Assembly: GCF_027604915.1 (NCBI RefSeq)
Contig: NZ_JAJAQC010000026.1
Location: forward strand, 1 to 64,000
Length of the DNA: 64,000 nucleotides
Origin: Streptomonospora mangrovi
GTDB lineage: Bacteria; Actinomycetota; Actinomycetes; Streptosporangiales; Streptosporangiaceae
Direction of reading: 5' to 3'
Part shown: piece after piece, positions 55,020 through 63,935 of the stretch
Layout: the number at the start of each line of letters is the position of its first letter
Position numbering within the stretch: the stretch's first letter is position 1
Program-made: the position numbers and the translations under genes
The notes under the pieces: generated by a model
Told to the model about the DNA's origin: nothing
The model's input: the letters and a program-made list of their open reading frames with translations, nothing else
Databases searched by the model: none

Positions 55020-55517
55020 ATGGCGATCAACCGCGACCTGGTGGGCCGGGAGTACCGGTCCCCGCAGCCCTATGAGGTGACCCGGGGCAAGATCCGGGAG
55101 TTCGCCGAGGCGATCGGCGACACCAGCCCGGTCTACACCGACGCCGACGCCGCCCGTGCCCACGGACACCCCGACGTCATCGCGCCCCCGACCTTCCCGG
55201 TCATCATGGGCATGGAGGGCATGTCGCAGGCGGTGGTCGACCCCGAACTCGGGATCGACTTCTCGATGGTGGTCCACGGCGACCAGAGCTTCGCCTACCG
55301 GCGCCCGCTGCGCGCCGGCGACGTCGTCGAGACCCTCACCCGCGTGGCCTCCGTCTCGGCCCTGGGCGGCAACGAGCTGATCACCCTCGAAAGCGAGATG
55401 CGCACCGTCGAGGGCGAGCACGTGGTGACCGCCGTCAACATGCTGGTCGTGCGCGGGGGCGCCGCCGCGGCCGCGCCGGCCGCGAGCACCGCCGCCCAGG
55501 AGGGGAGCGCCGTATGA
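55020..55517 (+). CDS. hadA: (3R)-hydroxyacyl-ACP dehydratase subunit HadA-like
   Basis: A 165-aa hot-dog-fold MaoC-like N-terminal domain protein. In mycobacteria HadA pairs with HadB in the FAS-II dehydratase; other actinomycetes carry the same pair, probably for fatty-acid or related acyl chains. AINRDLVGREYRSPQPYEVT and IREFAEAIGDTSPVY are typical, and PPTFPVIM is conserved. It lacks the catalytic Asp-His of the partner, as expected for HadA. AGAGGGAG precedes the ATG by about 5 nt. Confidence 0.88.
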   Translation: MAINRDLVGREYRSPQPYEVTRGKIREFAEAIGDTSPVYTDADAARAHGHPDVIAPPTFPVIMGMEGMSQAVVDPELGIDFSMVVHGDQSFAYRRPLRAGDVVETLTRVASVSALGGNELITLESEMRTVEGEHVVTAVNMLVVRGGAAAAAPAASTAAQEGSAV

Positions 55518-55942
55518 CCGCCGCCATCGCCTACGGCGACGTCGAGGTCGGCACCGAGATCCCCGAGCGCGCCTTCCCGGTGCGCCGGGTCGACCTCGTC
55601 CGCTACGCCGGCGCCTCCGGCGACTTCAACCCGATCCACTGGAGCGAGCGCACCGCCAAGTCGGTGGGCCTGCCCAACGTGATCGCCCACGGCATGTTCA
55701 CCATGGCCCAGGCCGGTCGCCTGGTCACCGACTGGGCCGGCGACCCCGGCGCCCTGGTCGAGTACAAGGTGCGCTTCTCGGCGCCCGTGGTGGTGCCCGA
55801 CGACGACACCGGCGCCGAGATCACCGTCAGCGGCGTCGTCAAGGAGAAGCTCGACGGCAACCTGGTGCGCGTCGCCCTGACCGCCCGCTCCGGCGGCGCC
55901 AAGGTCCTGGCCCGCTCCACCGCCGTCGTCCGCCTGGCCTGA
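55514..55942 (+). CDS. hadB: (3R)-hydroxyacyl-ACP dehydratase subunit HadB-like (MaoC)
   Basis: A 142-aa MaoC hot-dog dehydratase, the catalytic partner of HadA. The hydratase motif YAGASGDFNPIHWSERTAKS (about residues 31-50) contains the catalytic Asp and His, and VIAHGMFTMAQAGRL is the conserved following helix. The ATG overlaps the hadA stop by 4 nt, so the two are translationally coupled and probably form a heterodimer. Confidence 0.9.
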   Translation: MTAAIAYGDVEVGTEIPERAFPVRRVDLVRYAGASGDFNPIHWSERTAKSVGLPNVIAHGMFTMAQAGRLVTDWAGDPGALVEYKVRFSAPVVVPDDDTGAEITVSGVVKEKLDGNLVRVALTARSGGAKVLARSTAVVRLA

Positions 55943-56014
55943 CCGCGCGGGCCGCCGCGCGGCGCAAGCAGCCGCCCGGCGGCCCCGGCCCGGCCCCTAC
56001 CGCAGAGGTTGCCC

Positions 56015-57103
56015 GTGTCCCGTCCCGGTCCCGCCGACTCCGCGCCCGTCCTGACCGGCGTCCCGCTGGCCGACTACACCACCCTGCGCCTGGGCGGTCC
56101 GGCCGCGCGGCTGCGCGTCGCGCGCGACACCGACGAACTGGTCGCGGCGGTCGCCGAGGCCGAGTCCGCCGGCGAGCCCCTGCTCGTGCTGGGCGGCGGC
56201 AGCAACCTCGTGGTCTCCGACGACGGCTTCCCCGGCACGGTCGTGCACGCCGACTCCCAGGCCGTGGAGTTCACCGAGGCCGGCGGCGACCGCGTGCGCG
56301 TGCGCGCGGCGGCCGGCGTGCACTGGGACCCCCTGGTCCAGCGGGTCGTCGCCGAAGGGCTGAGCGGCGTGGAGTTCCTGTCGGGGATCCCCGGCCGGGT
56401 GGGCGCCACCCCCATCCAGAACGTGGGCGCCTACGGCCAGGAGGTCAGCCAGACCATCGCCGAGGTGCTGGTCTATGACCGCCGCACCGGCGAGCGCCGC
56501 ACCCTGACCAACGCCGAGTGCGGGTTCGCCTACCGCGACAGCGTCTTCAAGGGCGCCGACCGCCACGTGGTGTGCGAGGTCGTGTTCGAGCTGACCCGCT
56601 CCCCGCTGAGCCGGCCCATCCGCTACGCCGAGGTCGCCCGCGCGCTCGGCACCGAGGCGGGCGCCCGGGTGCCGCTGGCCGAGGCGCGCGCGACGGTGCT
56701 GGAGCTGCGGCGGGGCAAGGGCATGGTGCTCGACCCCGACGACCCCGACACCCGCAGCGCGGGATCGTTCTTCACCAACCCGGTGCTGGACCCCGAGGAC
56801 TACGCCGAGTTCACCCGGCGCGCCGCCGACCTGCTCGGCCCCGACGTCCAGCCGCCCGCGCACCCCGGCCCCGACGGCCGCGTGAAGCTGTCGGCGGCCT
56901 GGCTAATCGACCGCGCCGGGTTCGCCCGCGGCCACGGCTCGCCCGCCCGCATCTCCACCAAGCACACCCTGGCCCTCACCAACCCCGGCGGCGCCACCAC
57001 CGCCGACCTGCTCAGCCTGGCCCGCGAGGTCCGCGCCGGGGTGGCCAAGGCGTTCGGGGTGACCCTGGTCAACGAGCCGGTCATGGTGGGCGTGTCGCTG
57101 TAG
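56015..57103 (+). CDS. murB: UDP-N-acetylmuramate dehydrogenase
   Basis: MurB reduces UDP-GlcNAc-enolpyruvate to UDP-MurNAc in peptidoglycan synthesis and contains FAD. It has 362 aa. LADYTTLRLGGPAARLRVAR, VLGGGSNLVVSDDGFPG and GIPGRVGATPIQNVGAYGQE are FAD-binding landmarks; FAYRDSVFK and RSAGSFFTNPV (with the catalytic Ser) follow. It is MurB type I. The GTG at 56015 is preceded by AGAGG at 6 nt; an in-frame TTG at 56009 is less likely. It lies 72 nt after hadB on the same strand. Confidence 0.94.
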   Translation: MSRPGPADSAPVLTGVPLADYTTLRLGGPAARLRVARDTDELVAAVAEAESAGEPLLVLGGGSNLVVSDDGFPGTVVHADSQAVEFTEAGGDRVRVRAAAGVHWDPLVQRVVAEGLSGVEFLSGIPGRVGATPIQNVGAYGQEVSQTIAEVLVYDRRTGERRTLTNAECGFAYRDSVFKGADRHVVCEVVFELTRSPLSRPIRYAEVARALGTEAGARVPLAEARATVLELRRGKGMVLDPDDPDTRSAGSFFTNPVLDPEDYAEFTRRAADLLGPDVQPPAHPGPDGRVKLSAAWLIDRAGFARGHGSPARISTKHTLALTNPGGATTADLLSLAREVRAGVAKAFGVTLVNEPVMVGVSL

Positions 57104-57472
57104 GCCGCTTTCAGCGCCGGCGCCGACTGAGGCAGCCGGTTCCGGCGGTCGGCCCGGTGCCTGGCCGCGCCCTGCTCCGGTGCGCGCGGGCTCCCGGGTC
57201 TCGCGCTCGTCCCCTGGCGGTGCCGCGCTCCCGCGCTTGCGGGACCACCTGCCCCCGCCCGGCCCGGCGCCCGCCTGTTTCGCGTCCGGTCGCCCGCCCG
57301 GCGGCGCCGCCGCGCGCGCCCGCCCCCACCGCCGCCCCGGATGCTCCTCCGCGCCCGGCGAACCCGCCCGAATCCGGGCGCCGCGCCCCCAGAGAATGCC
57401 GACCTTTTTTCTTCGGCGCGCCGAACTCCGTTATTCGCCGCGCGTCGGCAAACACATCGGATCGCCCAGGAA
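57104..57472. other. Gap after murB
   Basis: No gene is seen. The stretch is very C/G-rich up to about 57390 and then falls in GC content as it approaches the riboswitch promoter. No clear terminator for murB could be defined. Confidence 0.4.
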
Positions 57473-57500
57473 TTGCGTCTGGAAATTGCGCTGCTAATAT
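57473..57500 (+). promoter_or_regulatory. Promoter of the manganese riboswitch transcript
   Basis: TTGCGT (57473-57478) and TAATAT (57495-57500) have a 16-nt spacer. The predicted start lies a few bases before the riboswitch core. Confidence 0.6.
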
Positions 57501-57508
57501 CGAATTCG

Positions 57509-57620
57509 TCGAGGGGGAGTAGTCCCCGATCCACGCGGTCGACACACTGGCGGTGCCCTCCACCTGCCCGGTCGCGTGAGCCGACGCCCCCGGGCGAGGC
57601 GGACGAGACCTTCGGCCTGG
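57509..57620 (+). promoter_or_regulatory. yybP-ykoY manganese riboswitch
   Basis: The hallmark GGGGGAGTAGTCCCC (about 57513-57527) is followed by GGTCGACACACTGG and, after a variable arm, by GACGAGACCTTCGGCC (57603-57618). These correspond to the conserved L1, P1/P2 and L3 parts of the Mn2+-sensing yybP-ykoY aptamer. The next gene is a UPF0016/GDT1 protein, one of the best-known targets of this class. The expression platform lies between 57620 and the ribosome-binding site GGAGA at about 57671. Confidence 0.85.
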
Positions 57621-57679
57621 CAGTCGTATTCGTCCGGGCCGGAGCCGTATCCGCCTGGTTTCACGCAGACGGAGACCCC

Positions 57680-58270
57680 ATGGGATTCCTTTCCGCCGCC
57701 GCGATCAGCGCCGCCGCCGTATTCATCGCCGAAATGGGGGACAAGACCCAACTCGTCGCGATGTCGCTGGCGAGCCGCTACCGCGCCGCCACCGTCCTCC
57801 TCGGCATCACCATCGCCACCTTCGCCGTGCACGGCCTCAGCGTGTTCATCGCCGAGGTGCTCGGCCTGGCCCTGCCCACCGACTGGCTGACCCTCATCGC
57901 GGGCGTCGCGTTCGTCGTGTTCGGCGTATGGACCCTCATCGGCGACGAGCTGACCGACAAGGACGAGGCGCGCGCCGCCTCCCGGCGCATCCGCTCCGGG
58001 CTGATCACCGTGGCGGCGGTGTTCTTCGTGGCCGAACTGGGCGACAAGACCATGCTCGCCACCATCACCGTGGGCACCCAGTACGACTGGCTGCCGGTGT
58101 GGATCGGCTCGACGGCCGGGATGGTCGCCGCCGACGCGCTCGCCATCGCGCTGGCGGCCGTGGTGGGCAAGCGGCTGCCCGAGCGCGCCATCAAGATCGG
58201 CGCGGCCGTGCTGTTCTTCCTGGCCGGCGGCGCCATGCTGGTCCAGGGCGTGCTCGCGGTGACCGGCTGA
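57680..58270 (+). CDS. GDT1/UPF0016 family manganese exporter
   Basis: A 196-aa membrane protein with six transmembrane helices in two repeats. Each repeat carries the cation-binding signature E-x-G-D-K-T: AEMGDKTQLVAMSL (about residues 17-30) and AELGDKTMLATITV (about 117-130). Bacterial members export Mn2+. The upstream Mn riboswitch strongly supports manganese efflux here. GGAGA lies 4 nt before the ATG. It converges with the deaminase gene. Confidence 0.92.
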   Translation: MGFLSAAAISAAAVFIAEMGDKTQLVAMSLASRYRAATVLLGITIATFAVHGLSVFIAEVLGLALPTDWLTLIAGVAFVVFGVWTLIGDELTDKDEARAASRRIRSGLITVAAVFFVAELGDKTMLATITVGTQYDWLPVWIGSTAGMVAADALAIALAAVVGKRLPERAIKIGAAVLFFLAGGAMLVQGVLAVTG

Positions 58271-58298
58271 TCCGGGCCGCCCCGCGCGCGGCGCCCGC

Positions 58299-59387
58299 TC
58301 AGGCCGGCGCCGCGCCGCCCCCGCCGGCCTCGTCCGCCCCGCCGCAGCCGCCCGTGCCGCCGGCGTCCTCGGGCGGGGCCGCCAGCCACGCGTCCACGCC
58401 GCCCAGCAGCTCCTTCTTCAGCCAGTCCGGCGCGCCCGACCCGCGGATCGACATCCGCGCCAGCTCCGCCAGCTCGGGGTCGGTGAACCCGAACACCTCG
58501 CGCGCGATCCGGTACTGCTCGGCCAGGCGCGGCCCGAACAGCAGGGGGTCGTCGGTGCCCAGCGCGATCGGCGCGCCCGCGTCGAACAGCCGGCGCAGCG
58601 GCACCTGCTCCAGGCGGTCCACCACCCCCAGACCCACGTTGGAGGTGGGGCACACCTCCAGCGTCACGCCCTGGGTGGCGATCCGCTCCACCAGGTAGGG
58701 GTCCTCCACCGCCCGCACGCCGTGGCCCACGCGGTCGGCGGCCAGCTCGTCCAGGCACTCGCGCACGCTGCGCGGCCCCTGGAGTTCGCCGCCGTGCGGG
58801 GTGGACAGCAGCCCGGCCCGCCGGGCGATCCGGAACGCGCCCTCGAACTCCAGCGCGCGGCCGCGCCGCTCGTCGTTGCTCAGCCCGAAGGACACCACGC
58901 CACGACCCGCGAACTGGGCGGCCAGCCGCGCCAGCGCGCGGGCGTCCATGGGGTGGCGGGTGCGGTTGGCCGCGACCATCACGCCCATGCGCAGTCCGGT
59001 GGCGCGCTCGGCCGCGCGCACGGCGTCCAGGACCAGCTCCAGGGTGGCGGTCAGGCCGTCGAAGTGGCCGGCGTAGCCGCTGGGGTCCACCTGGATCTCC
59101 GTCCAGCCGGCGCCCGCCGCGCGGTCGTCCTCGGCCGCCTCGCGCACCAGCCGGTGGATGCTCTCCGGGGTGCGCAGCACCGAGCGGGCGATGTCGTAGA
59201 GCCGCTGGAAGCGGAACCACCCCCGCTCGTCGGTGGCTCTCAGCCGCGGCGGCCAGTCGGTGACCAGCGCGTTGGGCAGGTGCGTCCCGGTGCTCTCGGC
59301 GAGGTCGACCAGGGTGGGATGCCGCATGGAACCCGTGAAGTGCAGGTGCAGGTGGGCCTTGGGCAGACGGGATATCGGACGTTCCAT
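58299..59387 (-). CDS. Adenosine deaminase family protein
   Basis: A metal-dependent purine deaminase of 362 aa. The zinc-binding HLHLHFTGS motif (about residues 12-20), STPHGGELQGPRSV (His/Glu pair), RVGHGVRAVEDP and LEVCPTSNVGLGVV, plus GTDDPLLFG with the metal-binding Asp pair, are all present. Adenosine or adenine is the likely substrate, but the family also includes other deaminases. The ATG at 59387 is preferred to a longer start at 59405 because the family usually begins just before the HxH motif. A Gly-rich tail ends the protein. Confidence 0.88.
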   Translation of the reverse strand: MERPISRLPKAHLHLHFTGSMRHPTLVDLAESTGTHLPNALVTDWPPRLRATDERGWFRFQRLYDIARSVLRTPESIHRLVREAAEDDRAAGAGWTEIQVDPSGYAGHFDGLTATLELVLDAVRAAERATGLRMGVMVAANRTRHPMDARALARLAAQFAGRGVVSFGLSNDERRGRALEFEGAFRIARRAGLLSTPHGGELQGPRSVRECLDELAADRVGHGVRAVEDPYLVERIATQGVTLEVCPTSNVGLGVVDRLEQVPLRRLFDAGAPIALGTDDPLLFGPRLAEQYRIAREVFGFTDPELAELARMSIRGSGAPDWLKKELLGGVDAWLAAPPEDAGGTGGCGGADEAGGGGAAPA

Positions 59388-59512
59388 GTCCCAAGGGTGC
59401 CTCACCTGCCCCCGCGCCGCCCGGACCTCCCCCGAAAACCCTTGTGGCGCGGGGCACGCGGCGATCCCCGGGCGCCCGCCGGCGCGCGCGGCGCGGCCCC
59501 CACGACGCCGAA

Positions 59513-59535
59513 GGGGCGCCCGGTCCGGGCGCCCC
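59513..59535. terminator. Terminator of the aminotransferase gene
   Basis: GGGGCGCCCGG and CCGGGCGCCCC are exact complements around a single T, giving a stem with a short effective loop, 54 nt beyond the stop codon of the minus-strand aminotransferase. Confidence 0.65.
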
Positions 59536-59588
59536 TGGGGGTGCGAAGATGCCGCCTGGCGGCAGCGGCGGCGGTCGGCCGCCGCGCG

Positions 59589-60797
59589 CTACTCGGCCTC
59601 GGTGATCAGCTTGTGGATGCGGCCCACGCCCTCGGCGAGGTCGGAGTCGCCCAGCGCGTAGGACAGCCGCAAGTAGCCGGGGGTGCCGAACGCCTCGCCG
59701 GGCACCACCGCCACCTCGGCCTGCTCCAGGATCAGATCGGCCAGCTCGGCGGAGGTCTGCGGGCGGCGGCCGCGGATCTCCCGGCCCAGCAGGTCCTTGA
59801 CCGAGGGGTAGGCGTAGAACGCGCCCTGGGGCTCGGGGCACAGCACGCCGGGGATCTCGTTGAGCATGCGCACGATGGTCTGCCGGCGCCGGTCGAAGGC
59901 GGCGCGCATCTCGGCCACGGCCGCCAGGTCGCCCGAGACCGCCGCCAGCGCCGCCGCCTGCGACACGTTGGCGACGTTGGAGGTGGCGTGCGACTGGAGG
60001 TTGCCGGCCGCCTTGACGACGTCCTTGGGGCCCACGATCCATCCCACGCGCCAGCCGGTCATGGCGTAGGTCTTGGCGACGCCGTTGACGATCACCGTGC
60101 GGTCGGCGATCTCGGGCACCTCCACCGGCAGCGAGCTGAACCGCGCCTCGCCGTAGACCAGGTGCTCGTAGATCTCGTCGGTGAGCACCCACAGGCCGTG
60201 CTCGGCGGCCCACCGGCCGACCTCGCGGACCTGCTCGGGGGTGTAGACCGCGCCCGTGGGGTTGGACGGCGAGACGAACACCAGCAGCTTGGTGCGCTCG
60301 GTGCGCGCCGCCTCCAGGTCGGCGACCGAGGCCAGGTAGCCGGTGGACTCGTCGGTGACCACGTAGCGCGGCACCCCGCCGGCCAGCTTGATGGACTCCG
60401 GGTAGGTGGTCCAGTACGGGGCGATGACGATGACCTCGTCACCCGGGTCCAGCAGTGTGGCGAAGGTCTCGTAGATCGCCTGCTTGCCGCCGTTGGTGAC
60501 CAGGATCTGGGCGGGCTCCACGCGGTAGCCGGAGTCGCGCAGCGTCTTGGCCGCCAGCGCCTCCTTCAGCTCCGGCAGTCCGCCGGCGGGCGTGTAGCGG
60601 TGGAAGCGGGGCTCGCGGGCGGCCTTCACCGCCGCCTCGACGATGTAGTCGGGCGTGGGGAAGTCGGGCTCCCCGGCGCCGAAGCCGATCACGGGGCGCC
60701 CCGCCGCCTTCATGGCCTTGGCCTTGGCGTCGACGGCGAGGGTCGCCGACTCGGAGATGCCGCCGATACGTGCGGAGATACGAGGTCGGTCAGTCAT
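59589..60797 (-). CDS. Pyridoxal-phosphate-dependent aspartate aminotransferase
   Basis: A class I aminotransferase of about 402 aa (type Ib, as in Thermus and actinobacteria). [20 protein letters not shown] and [16 protein letters not shown] are at the N-terminus; [16 protein letters not shown] contains the conserved Asn-Pro, and [20 protein letters not shown] the PLP-binding Lys. [11 protein letters not shown]-type segments and [12 protein letters not shown] with the substrate-binding Arg follow. ATG 60797 is used; ATG 60806 is an alternative. It is divergent from tRNA-Trp-secE. Confidence 0.9.
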   Translation of the reverse strand: MTDRPRISARIGGISESATLAVDAKAKAMKAAGRPVIGFGAGEPDFPTPDYIVEAAVKAAREPRFHRYTPAGGLPELKEALAAKTLRDSGYRVEPAQILVTNGGKQAIYETFATLLDPGDEVIVIAPYWTTYPESIKLAGGVPRYVVTDESTGYLASVADLEAARTERTKLLVFVSPSNPTGAVYTPEQVREVGRWAAEHGLWVLTDEIYEHLVYGEARFSSLPVEVPEIADRTVIVNGVAKTYAMTGWRVGWIVGPKDVVKAAGNLQSHATSNVANVSQAAALAAVSGDLAAVAEMRAAFDRRRQTIVRMLNEIPGVLCPEPQGAFYAYPSVKDLLGREIRGRRPQTSAELADLILEQAEVAVVPGEAFGTPGYLRLSYALGDSDLAEGVGRIHKLITEAE

Positions 60798-60870
60798 GTT
60801 CCCCATGCTTGCACGAGGGCGCCACTCCTTATCCGCGCGGGCGGCGGGCGGCGCCCCCGGTTTTTTCGGG

Positions 60871-60900
60871 TTGGTCCGGGGCCGCGATAGGGCATAGACT
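60871..60900 (+). promoter_or_regulatory. Promoter upstream of tRNA-Trp-secE-nusG
   Basis: TTGGTC (60871-60876) and TAGACT (60895-60900) are separated by 18 nt. A second -10 candidate, TAAGGT, lies at 60974-60979, closer to the tRNA. Confidence 0.55.
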
Positions 60901-61004
60901 CGTCCAGCCGATGGTCTGGACCCCAATCGCGGCACCGGCTCGCTGTGCGGTGCGCGCGGTCGCGGTCTGCGGCTAAGGTGGGGTAACCAACGCGGTACCC
61001 GCGA

Positions 61005-61077
61005 AGGGCAGTGGCTCAATTGGTAGAGCACCGGTCTCCAAAACCGGCGGTTGGGGGTTCGAGTCCCTCCTGCCCTG
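61005..61077 (+). tRNA. tRNA-Trp (anticodon CCA)
   Basis: The acceptor AGGGCAG pairs with CTGCCCT, the anticodon loop CTCCAAA gives CCA, and the T loop is GGTTCGAGTCC. The discriminator is G, and CCA is not encoded. The order tRNA-Trp, secE, nusG is conserved in actinobacteria. Confidence 0.95.
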
Positions 61078-61159
61078 CAAGGACAACTGGGTCTCACCTT
61101 CAGATCGAGGCAGTTTCCGCCGGAAGCAGGTCAGCCGAACCGACTCCTAAGGACCTCAG

Positions 61160-61426
61160 GTGACACAGACTGACGCCGACGCAAAGCCCGAGAAGGAGCG
61201 CAAGCGTCGCACGGGTCCGGTGACCTTCACCAAGGAGGTCGTCGGCGAACTCCGCAAGGTCCGCTGGCCCACGCGCCGCGAGCTGATCACCTACACGATC
61301 GTCGTCATCGTGTTCGTCCTCATCATGGTCGGTTACGTCTCGCTGCTGGACTTCGGCTTCGGTGAGGCCGTCACCTGGCTCTACGGCCAGTTCAGCCCGG
61401 ACCCCGCGGCGGGCGCCCCGCAGTAG
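61160..61426 (+). CDS. secE: Preprotein translocase subunit SecE
   Basis: SecE is an essential small subunit of the SecYEG channel. It has 88 aa with a charged N-terminus, the amphipathic helix FTKEVVGELRKVRWPTRREL (about residues 23-42), which is the diagnostic signature, and one transmembrane helix (about 43-66). The GTG start is preceded by AAGGA. Confidence 0.95.
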   Translation: MTQTDADAKPEKERKRRTGPVTFTKEVVGELRKVRWPTRRELITYTIVVIVFVLIMVGYVSLLDFGFGEAVTWLYGQFSPDPAAGAPQ

Positions 61427-61546
61427 CGGCGCGGCCCCTCGCCTGGTCCCGGCTCGTCCACCGAGCCCGTAAGCTGGCAGTAACCTGCCTCGGCGCGGCA
61501 TCCTGCCGCGCCTTGCAGCGCGTAACCGACGAGAGAAAGAGCAGCC

Positions 61547-62374
61547 GTGTCCGAGTCCCCACTGACCCCTGGCGACCTCCCCGACGAGGAGCTGGATCAG
61601 TCGTCGGAGGATGACGCCGGCCGGCGCGCCGAGTACGCGGAGTCCGCCGAGGAGCCCGAGCTCGCCCAGGCCGAGGCCGCCGAGGGCGACAAGCCCGCGG
61701 CCGGTCCCGAGGCCGAGCCCGCCGAGGGCGGCGAGCCCGAGGGCGACGCCGCCGACGCCGAGGCCGAGGAGGCGCCGCGCGTCGACCCCGTCGAGGAGTT
61801 CAAGCAGGAACTGCTGCTGCTTCCCGGCGACTGGTACGTCGTGCACACCTACGCCGGTTACGAGAACCGCGTGAAGGCCAACGTCGAGAGCCGCACCCAG
61901 TCGCTCAACATGGAGGAGTACATCTTCCAGGTCGAGGTGCCCACCCAGGAGGTCACCGAGGTCAAGAGCGGCAAGCGGCAGCAGGTCACCGAGAAGGTCC
62001 TGCCCGGCTACGTGCTGGTGCGCATGGAGCTGACCGACGAGTCCTGGGCCGCCATCCGCAACACCCCCGGGGTCACCGGGTTCGTGGGGCTGTCCAACCG
62101 GCCCGCCCCGCTGAGCCTCCAGGAGGTCGCCGGCCTGCTTGCGCCCGAGCCCGAGGAGCTGCCCGAGCAGGAGCGCAAGGAGAAGGCCGAGGCCCGCTCC
62201 GACGTCGCCTACGAGGTCGGCGAGTCCGTCACCGTCATGGAGGGCCCGTTCGCCACGCTGCCCGCCACGGTCAGCGAGATCAACCCCGACACCCAGAAGC
62301 TCAAGGTGCTGGTTTCGATCTTCGGCCGCGAGACCCCGGTCGAGCTGGCGTTCAACCAGGTCTCCAAGATCTAG
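61547..62374 (+). CDS. nusG: Transcription termination/antitermination factor NusG
   Basis: NusG binds RNA polymerase and couples transcription to translation or Rho. It has 275 aa. The first 85 residues form an acidic Ala/Glu-rich extension typical of actinobacteria. The NGN domain starts at [20 protein letters not shown], and its central part is [18 protein letters not shown]. The KOW motif domain near the C-terminus has [29 protein letters not shown] precedes the GTG. A possible -10, TAACCT, lies at 61481-61486. Confidence 0.96.
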   Translation: MSESPLTPGDLPDEELDQSSEDDAGRRAEYAESAEEPELAQAEAAEGDKPAAGPEAEPAEGGEPEGDAADAEAEEAPRVDPVEEFKQELLLLPGDWYVVHTYAGYENRVKANVESRTQSLNMEEYIFQVEVPTQEVTEVKSGKRQQVTEKVLPGYVLVRMELTDESWAAIRNTPGVTGFVGLSNRPAPLSLQEVAGLLAPEPEELPEQERKEKAEARSDVAYEVGESVTVMEGPFATLPATVSEINPDTQKLKVLVSIFGRETPVELAFNQVSKI

Positions 62375-62391
62375 CGCCCACGCGGCGCCGC

Positions 62392-62423
62392 CGGCCCCGC
62401 CGCCCGCCCGGCGGCCGGGGCCG
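62392..62423. terminator. Terminator after nusG
   Basis: CGGCCCC-GCCGCC pairs with GGCGGC-C-GGGGCCG (one bulged C) around a 5-nt loop, 17 nt after the nusG stop codon. Confidence 0.65.
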
Positions 62424-62446
62424 ACCCGCCGCCCCGTGGCGGCGCG

Positions 62447-62452
62447 TAGACT
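62447..62452 (+). promoter_or_regulatory. -10 element TAGACT of the rplK-rplA operon
   Basis: TAGACT lies directly after the nusG terminator. The predicted leader before rplK is about 185 nt, long enough to bind a regulatory ribosomal protein, although no specific leader structure could be drawn with confidence. Confidence 0.45.
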
Positions 62453-62646
62453 TGACGGGTTGGCCCGTTCGCGGAGCCGACCCGTCGCGCCCCGGCACCC
62501 GGGGCGCCCCCCACGCCTGTGCGCGGATCCCGGCGCGGGTGTGGCCCGCCTCGGCGCGGACGCCGCGCGCACCGCCCTGTTTCGGTGCGCCCCTGGCACC
62601 CACACCGGGATCCAGCACACACAGCAGATCAGGCAAAGGACCCGAT

Positions 62647-63075
62647 ATGCCTCCGAAGAAGAAGATCGCCGCCCTGGTCAAGGTGCAGCTCCCCGCCGGC
62701 CAGGCGACCCCGGCGCCGCCCGTGGGTACCGCCCTCGGTCCGCACGGCGTCAACATCATGGACTTCTGCAAGCAGTACAACGCCGCCACGGAGTCCCAGC
62801 GCGGAAGCGTCATCCCCGTCGAGATCACCATCTTCGAGGACCGCTCCTTCAGCTTCGTCACCAAGACGCCGCCGGCGCCCAAGCTGATCCTCAAGGCCGC
62901 CGGCCTGGACAAGGGCAGCACCGACCCCAGCCGCCAGGTGGCCGGCACGGTGACCATGGACCAGGTCCGCGAGATCGCGCAGACCAAGCTGCCCGACCTC
63001 AACACCGACGACATCGAGGCCGCCGCAAAGATCGTCGCCGGCACCGCCCGCTCGATGGGCATCGAGGTCAAGTAG
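62647..63075 (+). CDS. rplK: 50S ribosomal protein L11
   Basis: L11 is the 142-aa protein of the ribosomal GTPase-associated centre that binds 23S rRNA and, with the stringent factor, monitors uncharged t[23 protein letters not shown] and [19 protein letters not shown] are the N-terminal signature; the C-terminal rRNA-binding domain ends [14 protein letters not shown] lies 5 nt before the ATG. Confidence 0.97.
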   Translation: MPPKKKIAALVKVQLPAGQATPAPPVGTALGPHGVNIMDFCKQYNAATESQRGSVIPVEITIFEDRSFSFVTKTPPAPKLILKAAGLDKGSTDPSRQVAGTVTMDQVREIAQTKLPDLNTDDIEAAAKIVAGTARSMGIEVK

Positions 63076-63169
63076 TCCGCCGGCCGCCCGGCGGCCGTCG
63101 CAGCCATCCGAGTCAACCGTGGAAGGGCCGCGCGCTGGCCCCCACCACAGCTCTCGTCAGGAGAAGTAC

Positions 63170-63871
63170 GTGCAGCGCAGTAAGAACTACCGCAAGGCCA
63201 GCGACCTGGTCGACCGCAGCAAGCTCTACGCGCCCGTCGAGGCCGTCAAGCTCGCCAAGGAGACCAGCGTCGTGAAGTTCGACGCGACCGTCGAGGTCGC
63301 CCTGCGGCTGGGTGTCGACCCCCGCAAGGCCGACCAGATGGTCCGCGGCACCGTGAACCTGCCGCACGGCACCGGCAAGACCGCCCGGGTCCTGGTCTTC
63401 GCCACCGGTGAGCGTGCCGAGCAGGCGCGCGAGGCGGGCGCCGACTTCGTCGGCGACGACGACCTGGTCGAGGAGATCCAGAAGGGCTTCCTGGACTTCG
63501 ACGCGGTCGTGGCCACCCCCGACCTCATGGGCAAGGTCGGCCGCCTGGGCCGGGTCCTGGGCCCGCGCGGCCTCATGCCCAACCCCAAGACCGGCACCGT
63601 CACCCCCGACGTCGCCAAGGCCGTGACCGAGATCAAGGGCGGCAAGATCGAGTTCCGTGTCGACCGGCACGGCAACCTGCACTTCATCATCGGCAAGCTG
63701 TCGTTCTCCGAGGCCCAGTTGGTCGAGAACTACAGCGCCGCGCTGGACGAGGTGCTGCGCCTCAAGCCGTCCGCCGCCAAGGGCCGCTACATCAAGAAGG
63801 CCACCCTGACCACCACGATGGGCCCCGGCATCCCGGTCGACCCCAACGTCACCCGGCCCGTCGCCGCCTGA
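63170..63871 (+). CDS. rplA: 50S ribosomal protein L1
   Basis: L1 is the 233-aa protein of the L1 stalk and in many bacteria represses its own rplK-rplA operon. [33 protein letters not shown] and [15 protein letters not shown] are diagnostic. The GTG at 63170 is chosen because AGGAGAAG lies 5 nt upstream; an upstream in-frame start has no such site. It follows rplK after 94 nt. Confidence 0.97.
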   Translation: MQRSKNYRKASDLVDRSKLYAPVEAVKLAKETSVVKFDATVEVALRLGVDPRKADQMVRGTVNLPHGTGKTARVLVFATGERAEQAREAGADFVGDDDLVEEIQKGFLDFDAVVATPDLMGKVGRLGRVLGPRGLMPNPKTGTVTPDVAKAVTEIKGGKIEFRVDRHGNLHFIIGKLSFSEAQLVENYSAALDEVLRLKPSAAKGRYIKKATLTTTMGPGIPVDPNVTRPVAA

Positions 63872-63901
63872 CGGCGGTCGGCTGACGCGAACGCCCGCGC
63901 C

Positions 63902-63935
63902 CGGCGCCCCGGATCCGCTCGGATCCGGGGCGCCG
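63902..63935. terminator. Hairpin after rplA (terminator or attenuator)
   Basis: Bases 63902-63916 and 63921-63935 form a 15-bp perfect stem around a 4-nt GCTC loop, 30 nt after the rplA stop. In many bacteria the next genes are rplJ-rplL, so this may be a partial terminator that sets the L10/L12 level. Those genes are outside the window. Confidence 0.7.
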
